A DNA stretch of 64,000 nt from an uncultured Clostridia bacterium (GTDB lineage Bacteria; Bacillota; Clostridia; Christensenellales; Borkfalkiaceae), in contig CAKQWM010000001.1 in NCBI GenBank assembly GCA_934278995.1, positions 1 through 64,000 on the forward strand, given 5' to 3'. The translations under genes were made by a program, and so were the position numbers. A model generated the notes under the pieces. The model was not told the origin of the DNA. It was given only the letters and a program-made list of their open reading frames with translations, and searched no databases. How positions within the stretch are numbered: the stretch's first letter is position 1; each line of letters begins with the position of its first letter. Shown here piece by piece: positions 44,561 through 53,900 of the stretch.

Positions 44561-44818
44561 ATGCCGAACAATAATTTTATAAATCTTTTAACAAAACTAT
44601 CCGAAGCCTTGATTTCCGGAGGTAAAAAAAACGAAAAAGCGGGCTATAAGCCCGTTAACGACCAAAAAACAAACGAATCTTCCGGCGGCAAGCCCTCTAC
44701 GAATGGGGATTTTTCGTCAAAATCTCAACAGACGGTTTCTCCTAAACAGTCGGTCATAGAAATGCTTCGCCGTCACGACGAGATATCCCGTAAAATAGAT
44801 ACGGATAACACCAAGTAA
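44561..44818 (+). CDS. Small hydrophilic protein, unknown
   Basis: 85 residues from the ATG at 44561, preceded by GACGGAG, preferred over a TTG 15 nt upstream. The N-terminus NNFINLLTKLSEALISG could be an amphipathic helix. The middle is Ser/Lys/Asn rich and disordered-looking. The C-terminus SVIEMLRRHDEISRKID may be helical. No family is recognised. The KAGYKPVND stretch is encoded by a copy of the dispersed GGCTATAAGCCCG repeat. The start and ribosome site support it as real, but no homologue can be cited. Confidence 0.55.
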   Translation: MPNNNFINLLTKLSEALISGGKKNEKAGYKPVNDQKTNESSGGKPSTNGDFSSKSQQTVSPKQSVIEMLRRHDEISRKIDTDNTK

Positions 44819-44834
44819 TCGCCTTGTAAGTAAA

Positions 44835-45306
44835 ATAGGTTAAAATAACGAATTGCTCCCTACGCAACGTGAATTGCGAATTTGCGTTCGCGTGCAAGGC
44901 TTCACCCTGTGGGAGAAGCTGGCTCGTAGAGCCTGATGAGGGTGGCTATATAATATTTTACGACCGCATAATCTTTGCAACCTAATACGCTTTCCAACCT
45001 CATCCGTCAGTCTTCGACTGCCACCTTCCCCTACCAGGTGAAGGCTGACAAAGTCGCGTGGAAGGCTTAAAAGGAACGGCGAAATTATATAGAACAATCC
45101 CTCCGTCACGGCAAGCCGCGCCACCTCCCTTTACACAAAGGAGGCTAAGAGGAAAACGAATTGCTTTTGCAATTCAATTCACGTTGCGTCAGCAACAATT
45201 CACGCGCGGTTACGCGCAATTCATGACCGTGAGGTCAATTCACTACTTGCAATCCCTCCGTCACGGCAAGCCGTGCCACCTCCCTTTGCACAAGGGAGGC
45301 TGAAAA
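44835..45306. repeat. Mosaic intergenic repeat cluster 3
   Basis: Type A (CTCGTAGAGCCTGATGAGGG) is at about 44904-44952, type B (TCCCTCCGTCACGGCAAGCC) at 45094-45148 and 45250-45302, and an AATTCAC hairpin array at about 45165-45245 with stems GTTGC-GTCA-GCAAC, GCGCG-GTTA-CGCGC and GACC-GTGA-GGTC. Confidence 0.88.
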
Positions 45307-45319
45307 AAACTACTTGCAA

Positions 45320-45378
45320 CGGAAAAAACAAACAAGACAAAAACAAACAAGACAAAAACAAACAAGACAAAAACAAAC
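45320..45378. repeat. 15-nt tandem repeat
   Basis: CAAACAAGACAAAAA is repeated about three and a half times with no variation. Confidence 0.9.
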
Positions 45379-45388
45379 AGAATAACTA

Positions 45389-45424
45389 AAATTGCCCGTC
45401 CTTCAAAGCGAAGGCGGGCAATTT
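45389..45424. terminator. Hairpin downstream of pckG
   Basis: AAATTGCCCG and CGGGCAATTT plus inner CCTTC/GAAGG form a long stem. It lies 180 nt beyond the pckG stop. The intervening 45425-45603 is filled with short CATCAAAAACG-type and AGTACGACTT-type repeats and holds no gene. Confidence 0.7.
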
Positions 45425-45603
45425 ATTAAACTTAGGTATAGTTTCAAAAGTATTACTTAAAAAGTACGACTTCAAAAAACAGTTTTTAAAAGCAAAACTT
45501 AAAAAACGTAGTTTCGACGAGTACAACTTTAAAAAGTACGACTTCAAAAACGCATCAAAAACGCATCAAAAACGGTTCAAAAACGCATCAAAAACGGTTT
45601 AAA

Positions 45604-47382
45604 TTATTTATTGAGATTCGCTTTTAAGGTTTCGAGTTCTTGTCTTAATTCCTTAGGAAGTCTGTCGCCGAACTGAGCGTAGAATTCTTCTATGCCTTTA
45701 GCTTCTTCTTTCCAGGTTTCGTTATCTACAGAAAGTAAATCTTCGACGGTTTCTTCGGTAATATTCAAGCCTTCGATATTGATATCTTTAGCGTAAGGAA
45801 CGTAACCGATAGGAACTTCTTTCGCGCCGACTTTGTTTTCGCAACGAGCCAGAATCCATTCGAGAACGCGGAGGTTGTCGCCGAAGCCCGGCCAGATGAA
45901 CTTGCCGTTTTCATCGGTTCTGAACCAGTTTACGTTGAAAATCCTGGGCTTGTTGGTAATCTTTTCGCCCATTTCGATCCAATGAGCGAAGTAGTCAGCC
46001 ATATTGTAACCTACGAAAGGTCTCATAGCCATAGGATCGCGCCTTACCACGCCTACTGCGCCGGTAGCGGCGGCAGTAGTTTCGGAAGCCATTGAAGAAC
46101 CTACGAAAACGCCGTTGTTCCAATCTCTCGATTCATATACCAAAGGAGCGGTTTTAGCGCGTCTTCCGCCGAAAATAATCGCGGACAGAGGAACGCCGTC
46201 AGGCGCTTCGAACTGATCGGAAAGACAAGGGCAGTTTACCGTAGGAGCGGTAAATCTTGAGTTGGGATGCGCGCCGTAAGTGGACTTATCGGCTTTATCG
46301 AATTTAGAAGCGTCCCACTTTTCACCGCGCCAGTTAACGGCGTTTACGGGAGCGGGAGTATCCATACCTTCCCACCAGACGGTGTTATTGTCGAGATCGT
46401 GAACGACGTTGGTAAAGATGGAATTCTTCTTGGTGGAAAGAAGCGCGTTGGGGTTAGAATGCATATTCGTGCCGGGCGCTACGCCGAAGAAGCCGTTTTC
46501 GGGGTTGATGGCCCAAAGTCTTCCGTCCGCGCCTAATCTTATCCAGGCGATATCGTCGCCGACCGTCCAGACCTTATAGCCTTTCTTTCTGTAAAGTTCG
46601 GGGGGGATAAGCATTGCAAGGTTGGTCTTACCGCAAGCAGAGGGGAAAGCCGCCGCAACGTATTTGATTTCGTGTTGAGGGTTTTCTATACCGACGATAA
46701 GCATGTGTTCGGCCATCCAGCCTTCGTTTTTACCAAGATAAGAAGCGATACGAAGCGCAAAGCATTTTTTGCCGAGCAGTACGTTTCCGCCGTAACCGGA
46801 GTTAACCGACCAGATGGTATTGTCTTCGGGGAAGTGAACGATGTATCTCTTTTCTTCGTCGAGAGTCGCCTTGCTGTGAAGCCCGCGAACAAAATCCGCG
46901 CTGTCTCCCAAAGCCTCTAAAACCTTGTTGCCGTCTCTCGTCATGATGTGCATGGAAAGTACGACGTAAATCGAATCGGTAATTTCGATACCGATTTTAG
47001 AAAATTTAGAACCTACCGCGCCCATTGAATAAGGAATAACGTACATAGTTCTTCCTTTCATCGAACCGTCGAAGATTTCACCGAGTTTGGCGTACGCTTC
47101 TTTCGGATCCATCCAATTGTTTATGGGACCTGCGTCGTCTTTATTTTTACAGCAAATAAAAGTTCTGCCTTCGACACGCGCTACGTCGTTAATCGCGCTG
47201 CGGTGTAAATAGCATCCCGGCAAAAGTTCCTGATTGAGTTTGATGATTTCGCCGGTAGCGCAGGCTTCTTTACGAAGTTCTTCGTATTGCGCTTCGTCGC
47301 CGGTAATCCAAACCACCTTATCGGGTTTGCAAAGTTGTCTTGAATCTTCAACAAATTTTAAAAGCGCTTTGTTGTTTGTCAT
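45604..47382 (-). CDS. pckG: Phosphoenolpyruvate carboxykinase (GTP)
   Basis: 592 residues, the expected length for the GTP-dependent enzyme. The PEPCK P-loop-like motif FPSACGKTNLAM lies near residue 243, where the cysteine is the conserved hyper-reactive residue of the GTP class. The VGDDIAWI metal-site segment follows near 270 and the NWFRTDE region near 455. It interconverts oxaloacetate and PEP; in anaerobes it often runs toward oxaloacetate as part of fermentation. The ATG follows a GGAGGC site (GCCTCC on plus). Monocistronic. Confidence 0.97.
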   Translation of the reverse strand: MTNNKALLKFVEDSRQLCKPDKVVWITGDEAQYEELRKEACATGEIIKLNQELLPGCYLHRSAINDVARVEGRTFICCKNKDDAGPINNWMDPKEAYAKLGEIFDGSMKGRTMYVIPYSMGAVGSKFSKIGIEITDSIYVVLSMHIMTRDGNKVLEALGDSADFVRGLHSKATLDEEKRYIVHFPEDNTIWSVNSGYGGNVLLGKKCFALRIASYLGKNEGWMAEHMLIVGIENPQHEIKYVAAAFPSACGKTNLAMLIPPELYRKKGYKVWTVGDDIAWIRLGADGRLWAINPENGFFGVAPGTNMHSNPNALLSTKKNSIFTNVVHDLDNNTVWWEGMDTPAPVNAVNWRGEKWDASKFDKADKSTYGAHPNSRFTAPTVNCPCLSDQFEAPDGVPLSAIIFGGRRAKTAPLVYESRDWNNGVFVGSSMASETTAAATGAVGVVRRDPMAMRPFVGYNMADYFAHWIEMGEKITNKPRIFNVNWFRTDENGKFIWPGFGDNLRVLEWILARCENKVGAKEVPIGYVPYAKDINIEGLNITEETVEDLLSVDNETWKEEAKGIEEFYAQFGDRLPKELRQELETLKANLNK

Positions 47383-47790
47383 TTTTTTGCCTCCGTTTTA
47401 GGTATATAATTTTATTTTTAATCGATTTTTAAGGCGTTAAAGAGCGTTCGCTTTGCGCTTACAAGGCGTAAAACGAATAAATGCTCAACCTTCACCGACT
47501 ATATTTTATCTTAAAAAAAACAAAATGTAAAACATATTTGTAAATCTTTTACGTTTATTTTGTTCGTTTACGATGAAATTTTTTCTTGTTCGGTTTTTTT
47601 GTCGCTAAAAACACCGTTATTTTCTTTTTTTTGACAAAATAAGACCGAAATTACCCCTAAAAAATATCTTATCATCTTATTACCGGGCGCAAAACCGGTG
47701 GTTTCGATAAATTATGTATCGATTGTATCGATAAGAATAAATGCTTCGTTAAAAAAATAAATATATAATGATTGTTTCAAGGAGCATTTT
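47383..47790. other. Divergent intergenic region pckG / unknown gene
   Basis: About 400 nt. A TATAAT lies at about 47764-47769 before the plus-strand gene, without a clear -35. Minus-strand -10-like TAAAATATAGT occurs near 47500. No gene is visible. Confidence 0.4.
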
Positions 47791-48654
47791 ATGCGATATA
47801 AACGCCTTTTAAAACTTGAAGGGGATTTCGGCTCGGTTGCGGTTTTGCGTATTTCGGGAAAAGAAAACGCGGCGACGATTTCCGTGTCGCTTATAGAAAA
47901 ACAATACGCCGACGCAAAAATTTTTCTTTACGACGGCAAAACTTATTACCTTGTCGGGGACGGAGAGATTTTAGAGGGCGCGGATTTTTCTTTAAAAGCC
48001 TGTTGCGTATGTATGTCAAAAAGAAAAATAGTAGCGTCGGCGTCTTACGGCGGGCTTGAAATCGACGAAGAAGGTTTTTTGAATTTTGAGAAGAATATTG
48101 AAAACGGCGTTAAAAACGAGAAGGGCGAATACGCGCAGGATATTTACGACGATGAAAAAATCGCGGAAGAAAATTATTACGAAAAGGGCGGGTTAGATGA
48201 AGAACAAATTGTTTTTAATGCTGAGGCTGAAAAAAACTATCGTTATGAAAAAGAAGACGGAACAAAAGCGGGTAATGCTTCTGAAAATGAAGAGGACTTA
48301 TCTTTTAAGGAACACTCAGCCGACGCTTTTAACGCCGAAAGCGGTTACCCTTTTACCGAGCGTGATTGCAAAAAAGAACTTTACGAGTTTTATAAAATCG
48401 TCGCGGGAAAAACACGCGCGCGCGATTTGGAAAACATGATACAAGGCTCGGTGTTTTACAAAATGGGCGGAGAAAAGTTTTACCTTTTCGGGTTAATAGA
48501 AAACCTTTCTTTTCCCGTTTACTTTTGCTACGCCGTTCCGTCAAAAAAAGGAAATCCGCCAAAGGGCTTTGAAAAGGGTTATTTCGTGCCGAAAAGTTAT
48601 TTTGATTGTCAAAACGGCTATTATTGCCTTTTTCAGCGCGCAAGAAAAGCGTGA
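47791..48654 (+). CDS. Unknown cytoplasmic protein with acidic linker
   Basis: 287 residues, no signal peptide or membrane helix. The N-terminal domain (1-95) is beta-rich with LEGDFGSVAVLRISG and FLYDGKTYYLVGDGEI. The central 95-190 is acidic and low complexity (Glu/Asp/Asn/Tyr). The C-terminal domain (190-287) has LIENLSFPVYFCYAVPS and ends in a Phe/Tyr-rich segment. Both end domains look folded. I do not recognise the family. CAAGGAGC precedes the ATG. A hairpin and a terminator lie downstream. Confidence 0.7.
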   Translation: MRYKRLLKLEGDFGSVAVLRISGKENAATISVSLIEKQYADAKIFLYDGKTYYLVGDGEILEGADFSLKACCVCMSKRKIVASASYGGLEIDEEGFLNFEKNIENGVKNEKGEYAQDIYDDEKIAEENYYEKGGLDEEQIVFNAEAEKNYRYEKEDGTKAGNASENEEDLSFKEHSADAFNAESGYPFTERDCKKELYEFYKIVAGKTRARDLENMIQGSVFYKMGGEKFYLFGLIENLSFPVYFCYAVPSKKGNPPKGFEKGYFVPKSYFDCQNGYYCLFQRARKA

Positions 48655-48704
48655 ATTCATTTAAGTTTGCTGAACGCATCGCTTAAAGAGAATATTTATC
48701 AGCG

Positions 48705-48748
48705 AATCATATTTTTATAAAGGCGTACGGTTTTATAAAAATATGATT
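48705..48748. other. Perfect 17-bp hairpin downstream of the unknown gene
   Basis: AATCATATTTTTATAAA (48705-48721) pairs fully with TTTATAAAAATATGATT (48732-48748) around a ten-base loop. It may be a terminator or a small inverted-repeat element; flanks contain TCGTCACGCTGACGCGCC-like sequence. Confidence 0.6.
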
Positions 48749-48802
48749 TTTCGTCACGCTGACGCGCCGTTTACCTTTAGCAATAAGTATTGCAATAACG
48801 GC

Positions 48803-48831
48803 AAAAGACCGCATTTTTGCGGTCTTTTTTA
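48803..48831. terminator. Terminator
   Basis: AAAAGACCGCA and TGCGGTCTTTT pair around TTTT, followed by more T residues. Confidence 0.9.
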
Positions 48832-48848
48832 TGCTTTTTACTTAAAAA

Positions 48849-48932
48849 CGGGCTTATAGCCCGACTTATCGTTTTTTTTTAAAAGACAAACGCACGTTTT
48901 ATTAAAAATTGCCGATAACGGGCTTATAGGGG
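48849..48932. repeat. Two dispersed repeat copies in one gap
   Basis: CGGGCTTATAGCCCG (48849-48863) is a perfect inverted repeat around TAT. GATAACGGGCTTATAGGGG follows at 48914-48932. Confidence 0.65.
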
Positions 48933-49024
48933 TGGTTTTTAAAGAATAACGGTTCGTTTTTTATATAAAAACGAAAATGCAACTAATAGTAGAATCGCTT
49001 TTAAGCGGTTTTTTACGTTTTGTA

Positions 49025-49053
49025 TTGACAAAATTATCCTTTATCTATATAAT
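49025..49053 (+). promoter_or_regulatory. Perfect consensus promoter of the second lipoprotein cluster
   Basis: TTGACA (49025-49030) and TATAAT (49048-49053) with 17 nt between, 67 nt before the first ATG. Confidence 0.92.
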
Positions 49054-49119
49054 AAATTGGATGCGCAAATATAAAGGAGTAGCGCACAAGTAACCAAACA
49101 ATTTCTATGGAGGTAAAAA

Positions 49120-49551
49120 ATGAAAAAACTATTTGCAATTTTTATTGCGTTCGTTACGCTGTTTTGCGTTACGGGTTGCGGGCTTTTCAACAAAGACAAT
49201 AAAAAATACGACGTGACTATAAAAGTTACGTCTGACCACGGCGGAGAATGGATATTTACGCCCGACATTAAAGAACTGAATATCAAAATTCCTTACGACG
49301 GTTTGGAAAGGCGTTTTTACGTTTCGCTATATCAAATTAATAATCATCCCGAATTGGGCGCTATTTGGTTTATCCCGACAGACCGAAACGGTTTTAAGTA
49401 TTCTATGCAAATTAAGCGTCCGACTAATGATTATAAAACTATAGACAATGCGATAAGCGAACGCGGAGAATACAGTTTAACCATTAAATCAAATATGACC
49501 GACAGCCGTATGCGTTCTCGTACGGTTTATTTACGTATTTTTATCGTTTAG
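49120..49551 (+). CDS. Small lipoprotein, duplicated family copy A
   Basis: 143 residues. The signal MKKLFAIFIAFVTLFCVTGC ends in lipobox VTGC (Cys20). The mature part is beta-rich: KYDVTIKVTSDHGGEWIFTPDI at about 29-50, then LNIKIPYDGLERRFYVSLYQ. Ribosome site TATGGAGGTAAAAA. The next gene is a clear paralogue with an almost identical leader and signal. No known domain. A membrane-anchored surface role is expected from lipidation only. Confidence 0.8.
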   Translation: MKKLFAIFIAFVTLFCVTGCGLFNKDNKKYDVTIKVTSDHGGEWIFTPDIKELNIKIPYDGLERRFYVSLYQINNHPELGAIWFIPTDRNGFKYSMQIKRPTNDYKTIDNAISERGEYSLTIKSNMTDSRMRSRTVYLRIFIV

Positions 49552-49667
49552 TTTTTTATACGAACGGAACAGAAAGAAAAATCTGACCGAAACGCTATTG
49601 TAACAAAGGTTTTTACGCGTTAGCAAAATGACAAATAATAATCAAACAATTTTTATGGAGGTAAAAA

Positions 49668-50108
49668 ATGAAAAAACTATTGGCGATTTTTATTGCGTTC
49701 GTTACGCTGTTTTGCGTTACGGGTTGCGGGCTTTTCAACAAAGACAACGAAAAAGATAAAAAATACGACGTAACCATAATGGTTGCTTCTAACTATGGAG
49801 GTGTATTGATATTTACGCCCGATATTAAAGAACTGCATGTCGAAATCCCTTACGACGGTTTGGAAAGGCGTTTTTACGTGCGTAAGTATCAGCTTAAAGA
49901 CCACCCCGAATGGAGCAAAATTTGGTTTGATCCCCATGGCAACAATGTGTTTTTTAAGAATATTAGTTATTCTTCTGTAGCAGACGAATATAGATCAACG
50001 GAAGAACCGATAAAAGAAAAAGGGAAGTATCGTTATTTAATAGATACCGATATGACATCGAGATCATTCAACTTTAGAAGTGTACGCTTGATAGTCGAAA
50101 TAACCTAA
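49668..50108 (+). CDS. Small lipoprotein, duplicated family copy B
   Basis: 146 residues. The signal and the first ten mature residues (to GLFNKDN) are almost identical to copy A, and YDVTIMVASNYGG, FTPDIKELHVEIPYDGLERRFYV match it closely. Identity falls sharply in the C-terminal third, so the copies are diverging at the distal end. The leader ATTTTTATGGAGGTAAAAA repeats that of copy A. Function unknown. Confidence 0.8.
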   Translation: MKKLLAIFIAFVTLFCVTGCGLFNKDNEKDKKYDVTIMVASNYGGVLIFTPDIKELHVEIPYDGLERRFYVRKYQLKDHPEWSKIWFDPHGNNVFFKNISYSSVADEYRSTEEPIKEKGKYRYLIDTDMTSRSFNFRSVRLIVEIT

Positions 50109-50140
50109 ACTTTACTAATTTATTATGGAGGATTAAAAAG

Positions 50141-50890
50141 ATGAAAAAACTATTTGCAGTCATATTGGTTTTAACAACGTTACTTATTCCGTTATTAACG
50201 GGATGTTTGCGTAAGGAATATAGTAACGAAGATTTCACTTATTATATTTACGGTAGTAAAAAAAACGATCGTTGGATTGAGATAACGGGGCTTACTGAAG
50301 CAGGTAATCAAAAAGAAGTTCTGGTTGTGCCTGAAACGATAGACGGCATACCCGTTACCGCAATTATAAAATCAATGATTTTTACAATGACGGATCACAG
50401 TGATAAAGGGTATTGGCATTCGCAAAAACTGAAAAAATTGTATTTTCACAGTGGAAAGAAAGTAATACGTGAAACATTTAATGATTGCCCGGCTTTAGAT
50501 GGGGTTTATGTTATTAGGGTAACATCAATGAAAGAAATAGGAGGGGCTAAGGGTCTTGCTTTTGCCAAAACAATTATACCATCAAAAGCATATTTTGATT
50601 TAGGTGGTGGGTGGAACATTTTCCCGGCTAATACGACATATTATTTAAATTATTTGAATGCCGACAACGATGGCGTATTTTGGATAGATAACATCGAAGC
50701 GGGAGAGAAGATAGAGTATCAACCGCCGATGGAACCGACAAGAGAAGGTTATGAGTTCGGGGGATGGTATAAAGAACCCGAATGTTTAAATAAATGGAAC
50801 TTTTCCATAGATACCATGCCGGAAACCCCGCAGGGCGCGGAAAACGGTTTTTATGAATTAAAATTATACGCTAAATGGATAAAAAAATAA
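50141..50890 (+). CDS. Lipoprotein with a C-terminal InlB-type repeat
   Basis: 249 residues. The signal has lipobox LTGC (Cys22). Residues 30-170 contain a BspA/LRR_5-like strand pattern (ITGLTEAGNQKEVLVVPETIDGIPVTAI). The last ~60 residues form an InlB/Flg_new-type repeat with PTREGYEFGGWYKEP and a YAKW end. GGAGGATTAAAAAG precedes the ATG. The gene is 19 nt before the giant surface protein gene, whose InlB repeats are similar, so the two may act together. Confidence 0.8.
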   Translation: MKKLFAVILVLTTLLIPLLTGCLRKEYSNEDFTYYIYGSKKNDRWIEITGLTEAGNQKEVLVVPETIDGIPVTAIIKSMIFTMTDHSDKGYWHSQKLKKLYFHSGKKVIRETFNDCPALDGVYVIRVTSMKEIGGAKGLAFAKTIIPSKAYFDLGGGWNIFPANTTYYLNYLNADNDGVFWIDNIEAGEKIEYQPPMEPTREGYEFGGWYKEPECLNKWNFSIDTMPETPQGAENGFYELKLYAKWIKK

Positions 50891-50909
50891 AATGAAGTGA
50901 GGATAAAAA

Positions 50910-53900
50910 ATGAAAATAAACAAAAGCACTTTTGTTAGTATTGCGATACTAACCGTATTGTTTGCGTCGCTTGTTTGTGCGACCGCAATAATCAAAGCGG
51001 ACGCGTTTACCGGGTATCACACTTTCGACTTAACAAACCCCGTAGAGTTATTTACTCAAACAAACACCTTCTCCTACGGATTTAACGAAGAAAAAGATAT
51101 TTTTGAGTACGATATGACGAATCGCCGTGGAGGAGTGAGCGTTATGTCTTCTCCTCAAATAACGGTTTTAACACACGGTTATGGCGGAAAAGCAAGCAAT
51201 TGGAGCAATAATTACACAAAAGAAGGCAAAAATTTTCTTTTTGCATACGACGAAGATTCTATTATAGAAAAAATAGCCGAAAAAGCCGGCGGTGCCAAGG
51301 TGTATTGGGCGCAAATGCGCGGTGACGGAATTAATTTTAATCTTTTCGATCTTAATAATCAAAAAACTTTGAATACGTACGACGACTCGGGTGATGTATA
51401 TCAAGATGATTACATAACGGATATTTCCAAGCACGTAATTATCGTTTTCGAAGCAGTGGTACCAGAAGGAAGCAACGATTCCGTGTATTCCGAATTTAAC
51501 TATATGTTAAGCCAAATAGTGTACGACGTTTCGGTACTAAACGGCGGTATATTGCCTAAAGTCAACCTTATAGGACACAGCAGAGGCGGTCTTACCAATC
51601 TTCAGTACGCGCTCGATCATCCCGATTTGGTAGATTCTCTTATAAGTATAGGTACGCCATACTTTAGCACTACCACAGGGAAACTGAGTCAAATAGTGGA
51701 CAGTAGAGCGGGCATTGAAAGTATAGTAACGCCGGAAATTTACGGCAGTTACAACAAGCGTTGGAACGATAATTACGACAGATTGTACAAAAACATTAAT
51801 GCTGTTGCGATAGGCGGATATTCGTCGTTATCGTTTTTAGGAGAATGCGTATGGCACGATCCTACGGGCAATATAAACAAGGAGTTAGCCGCCGCAATAG
51901 ACGCTTTACTTGCAGGTATTGCAAGCGCGAAATTTTCTACCGCCTGGAATAAGCCCTTAGAAACGCTTACCGCTACTTTGATTGCGGAAACGCTTGAATT
52001 GCTTATGCCGAGTACTTACGTTACTTCGTTGGCGCACGTCATATTAAGCGAAATCAACCTCGACCGGCGCCCGCCGTTTATTTCCTGGTATAATGATATT
52101 TGCGTCGATTTGAATTCTCAACTTGCGTTAAGAACGATCGATACGGACGGCGTTTATTCGTATAAAGGGTTTAAGCGCAAAACGAGGTTTTTTAACAATT
52201 TAGACGGAACGGATTTTGAAAAACTTTCGTTTGAATGTCCTGCGATTCCTCATAATCTGGAACCGAGAGACGCTAAAATAATAAAATGGGCAGTGAATGA
52301 ACTCGATATCGGCGAAGGCGGACAAAGCGGATTCGAATATACGCAAAAAGAAGACGGAACTTTGCGTATAGACGGTTTTAACGGTACTTTTAACGAAACG
52401 GTGTTTCCTATACCTTCGTCGCTGAACGGAAGAACGATAAACGAAATAGCAAGTTACGCCTTCGATAGCATATTAGACGAATTTAACGTTACCACACTTA
52501 ATATACCCGCCTCTGTAAAAGAGATAGGCGCGGGCGCATTCTGTAATAACAAGTTGCTTACTACCGTCAATTTACAAGGGACGAGCCTACTCGAATCAAT
52601 CGGTTCGGGCGCGTTTGCAAACTGCGAAGCCTTAAATAGTTTTGTAATTCCTGAAAAAGTTGCCCATGTAGGCGATTGTGCTTTCCTCGGGTGTAAAGAA
52701 ATAAGTTCTTACGTTTTAAGTACGTCAAATACATCGTTGACGGTACAAAACGGCGTTTTGTATAATAAAGATGAAACCATGTTAATATCGTATCCAACGG
52801 GAAAAGCCGATACTACGTTTACCGTGCCAAGCGGTATTACCGAAATATGGTATATGGCATTTTTCGGCAATGAAAATCTAACGAGCATAAATCTTAACGA
52901 CGTTACTTTCTTAAGAGAATATGCCTTTATGAACTGTAGTAATCTTGTAACGGTAACGGGAAATAAAATAACGACTATATTACAAGACGCTCTTTCCGGT
53001 ACTAAATGGCTTGCGGATAAGTTGAAAGGTTCAAACGATTACGTTTCACTCGGAAAATCTCTTTACTATTACAAAGGGAACCAAACCGACGTTGATTTGT
53101 CGGATTACAGTAATATAGGTGCAAATGCTTTCGTTTCAAACAAGAGTTTGCAATCGGTTACCTTCGGTAACAACATGAGCCTGATAGATAAATACGCTTT
53201 TTACGATTGTACGAACCTTGAAAACGTATATCTTAACAATCTTCACCGTGCGGTTTTCATCAGAGAAGGCGTCTTTGAAAAAAACAATGAAAATCGTAAA
53301 TTATATATTCCTAAACATCTACAAAGTCAATACGCAAAAACTTCAAATTGGGATAGATACACTTTAAGCGTACATGAAACGACGGTAAATTATAATTTAA
53401 ACGGCGGTACTATTGACGGCGGTTCAAATTATACCGGCACGTTTATTTACGGAGACAATATAAATTTATTGACGCCAGAACGTCAGGGATATACTTTTGA
53501 CGGATGGTACGGCGATTTTGACGGAACAGAAGTAACGGGTGAAGAAATCAGGCAAGGTACTTTATGGACGAGTTACGACGAAACGACGGACTTATATGCA
53601 AAGTGGGTTCCTATAATTTATACGTTAACGTTGCACGCCGACAATGCAGTTTCGGAACGGTTTGAATACAGCGTGAATGAAGCAAAGACTTTGCCGACGC
53701 CCGTATTAAGCGGATACGATTTCGACGGATGGTTCACAACTGCAGATTATAGCGGACAAAAATATACTACAACCGAAGGGCTTTGCGGATCCATAATACT
53801 TTACGCTAAATGGAATACTTCGACATATACCGTAACGTATAATCTGAACGATGACGAGGATACACCTGCTACTATAGGTAATTCAAGTACCGTCGTTGCT

